A DNA stretch of 6,016 nt from Deltaproteobacteria bacterium (lineage in GTDB: Bacteria > Desulfobacterota > G020345765), in contig JAUWWP010000189.1 in assembly GCA_030616835.1 (NCBI GenBank), positions 1 through 6,016 of the forward strand, read 5' to 3'. The notes under the pieces were generated by a model that worked only from the letters and a program-made list of their open reading frames with translations, searched no databases and had not been told where the DNA came from. Numbering within the stretch: position 1 is the first letter of the stretch; the number at the start of each line of letters is the position of its first letter. A program made the position numbers and the translations under genes. Shown piece by piece: positions 5,366-6,016 of the stretch.

Positions 5366-5692
5366 ATGAAAGATCCAGAGAATGTGGCAGTTCTGATAAC
5401 CGCCGGGAGCGATGATGAGGGTCAAAGAATTGCCGATGAGCTGACCAAGCAAAGGAAGGCTGCCTGCGTAAGTATCATTGGTAATATTCACTCACTTTTC
5501 TGGTGGGAAGGAAAGATAGATTCTGCCCAGGAAGTGCTCCTGATTGCTAAGACCAAGGCATCGCAACTTAGTGGGCTTATTAAACTGGTTAAGGAGCTGC
5601 ACGGCTATGATGTTCCGGAGATTATTGCTTTACCTATTGTAGGTGGCAATCAGGATTACTTGGATTGGATAAGCACTGTGCTGGAGGAATAG
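5366..5692 (+). CDS. cutA: CutA1-type divalent cation tolerance protein
   Basis: The 108-residue protein matches CutA1 in length and conserved segments: AACVSII with Cys34 (32-38), SLFWWEGKID (43-52), EVLLIAKTK (56-64), and HGYDVPEIIALPIVGGNQDYLDW (79-101), where the family usually has HPYEVPEI and here Pro is replaced by Gly. CutA1 forms very stable cytoplasmic trimers with a ferredoxin-like fold and has been linked to copper and other metal tolerance, but its actual role is uncertain even in well-studied species. AGGGGTGA (5351-5358) is a suitably spaced ribosome site for ATG 5366. It lies 51 bases after nfnB and 8 before the next gene on the same strand, so it is probably in the same transcript; a functional link with Nfn is not established. 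Confidence 0.93.
   Translation: MKDPENVAVLITAGSDDEGQRIADELTKQRKAACVSIIGNIHSLFWWEGKIDSAQEVLLIAKTKASQLSGLIKLVKELHGYDVPEIIALPIVGGNQDYLDWISTVLEE
5683..5688 (+). promoter_or_regulatory. Ribosome binding site at the cutA end, start choice for the sulfur carrier
   Basis: GGAGGA within the last codons of cutA serves the downstream gene. It is 12 bases from ATG 5701 and 3 bases from an alternative GTG at 5692 whose first base is the last base of the cutA stop. GAGGGAG (5694-5700) directly abuts the ATG and is too close to act alone. ATG 5701 is preferred because the first beta-strand (KIEVKILMV) begins right after it, as in MoaD/ThiS proteins; GTG 5692 would add three residues. Confidence 0.4.
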
Positions 5693-5700
5693 TGAGGGAG

Positions 5701-5979
5701 ATGAAGATAGAAGTAAAGATTTTAATGGTAATCAAAGGGGAAATCATCAATAGGGATTTAGAGGAAGATCTTGAGGAGGGCAAGTGCCTCAAGGAGCTGC
5801 TTAAAAAACTGAATAAATCAGGGATGTTTCCCCGGAGGTTTCTAAGAGCAATGTTAAAGACGAGCAAGTTTGCAATTATTCTCCATAACGGAGATCGAGT
5901 AGATATGGCCCAGGTGGAGAACAGGTTGTTAGCTGATGGGGATAAGGTGGCAATACTTTCTCCCATGGGCGGAGGATAA
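5701..5979 (+). CDS. MoaD/ThiS-like ubiquitin-fold sulfur carrier protein
   Basis: The 92-residue protein has the pattern of small beta-grasp sulfur carriers: a first strand KIEVKILMV (2-10), a helix around 29-39 (CLKELLKKLNK), the LHNGDRVDM segment (61-69), then LADGDKVAILSPMGGG ending in three glycines (90-92). In this family the free C-terminal Gly-Gly is adenylated by a ThiF/MoeB-type enzyme and converted to a thiocarboxylate that donates sulfur to molybdopterin, thiazole or other products. An extra final glycine (GGG) is a little unusual but compatible. The residues FPRRFLRAMLKTSKF (43-57) form a basic central insert longer than in classic ThiS. Whether it serves molybdenum/tungsten cofactor, thiamin or another pathway cannot be told; no moaE, thiG or moeB is visible. 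It follows cutA by 8 bases and may share its transcript. Confidence 0.82.
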   Translation: MKIEVKILMVIKGEIINRDLEEDLEEGKCLKELLKKLNKSGMFPRRFLRAMLKTSKFAIILHNGDRVDMAQVENRLLADGDKVAILSPMGGG

Positions 5980-6002
5980 GGAGAAGGGAGTCAGGCTGGA
6001 TT

Positions 6003-6016
6003 ATGAAAATGAAAAA
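6003..6016 (+). CDS. Possible start of a further operon gene (truncated by the window end)
   Basis: ATG at 6003 is followed by MKMK-coding bases to the window edge. GAAGGGAG (5983-5990) lies 12 bases upstream, a rather long spacing for a ribosome site. Only four full codons are visible, so nothing can be said about the product. Its position 23 bases after a sulfur carrier suggests checking for an E1-like ThiF/MoeB or a molybdo/tungsto-enzyme gene. Confidence 0.3.

Overview
The window looks like part of a chromosome from an anaerobic, diderm (Gram-negative-type) bacterium. The evidence is a signal-peptide-bearing, barrel-like outer-membrane protein and an NfnAB-type ferredoxin/NAD(P) electron-bifurcating transhydrogenase. 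No gene fixes the phylum. The window falls into two compositional halves. The left part, up to about 1760, is AT-rich (33% G+C in the 60 bases 661-720). The right part is clearly richer in G+C (58% in 2161-2220, 55% in 3361-3420).

Left end (1-1764): the window opens inside the 3' end of an IS21-family insertion sequence, with the last codons of istB followed by two 23-base terminal repeats and a terminus ending in TGACA at about 125. Directly abutting it is a minimal-nucleotidyltransferase gene that has lost its 5' end. The junction falls inside the catalytic Gly-Ser motif, so the element appears to have interrupted this gene. The gene overlaps by 10 bases an apparently intact calcineurin-like metallophosphoesterase with all five metal-binding motifs. 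Together these look like the remains of a transferred two-gene accessory module in which a nucleotidyl-transferring enzyme is paired with a phosphoesterase. This pair is the most interesting item in the window, but its function is inference.

Middle (1765-3066): a recognisable sigma70-type promoter drives a solitary secreted, probably outer-membrane protein of unknown function. Its last codons and stop lie inside a short heptamer tandem repeat. A roughly 250-base gene-free stretch follows, containing degenerate short repeats and two strong palindromes that resemble a REP/MITE-type element.

Right (3067-6016): a probable operon runs nfnA, nfnB, cutA, a MoaD/ThiS-like sulfur carrier, and the possible start of another gene, all on the + strand with gaps of 1, 51, 8 and 23 bases. 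NfnA and NfnB form the flavin and iron-sulfur complex that couples NADH, NADPH and ferredoxin. CutA is a small trimeric protein linked to metal tolerance, and the MoaD/ThiS-like protein ends in Gly-Gly-Gly as expected for a carrier activated at its C-terminus. No tRNA, rRNA, CRISPR array or convincing terminator was seen.
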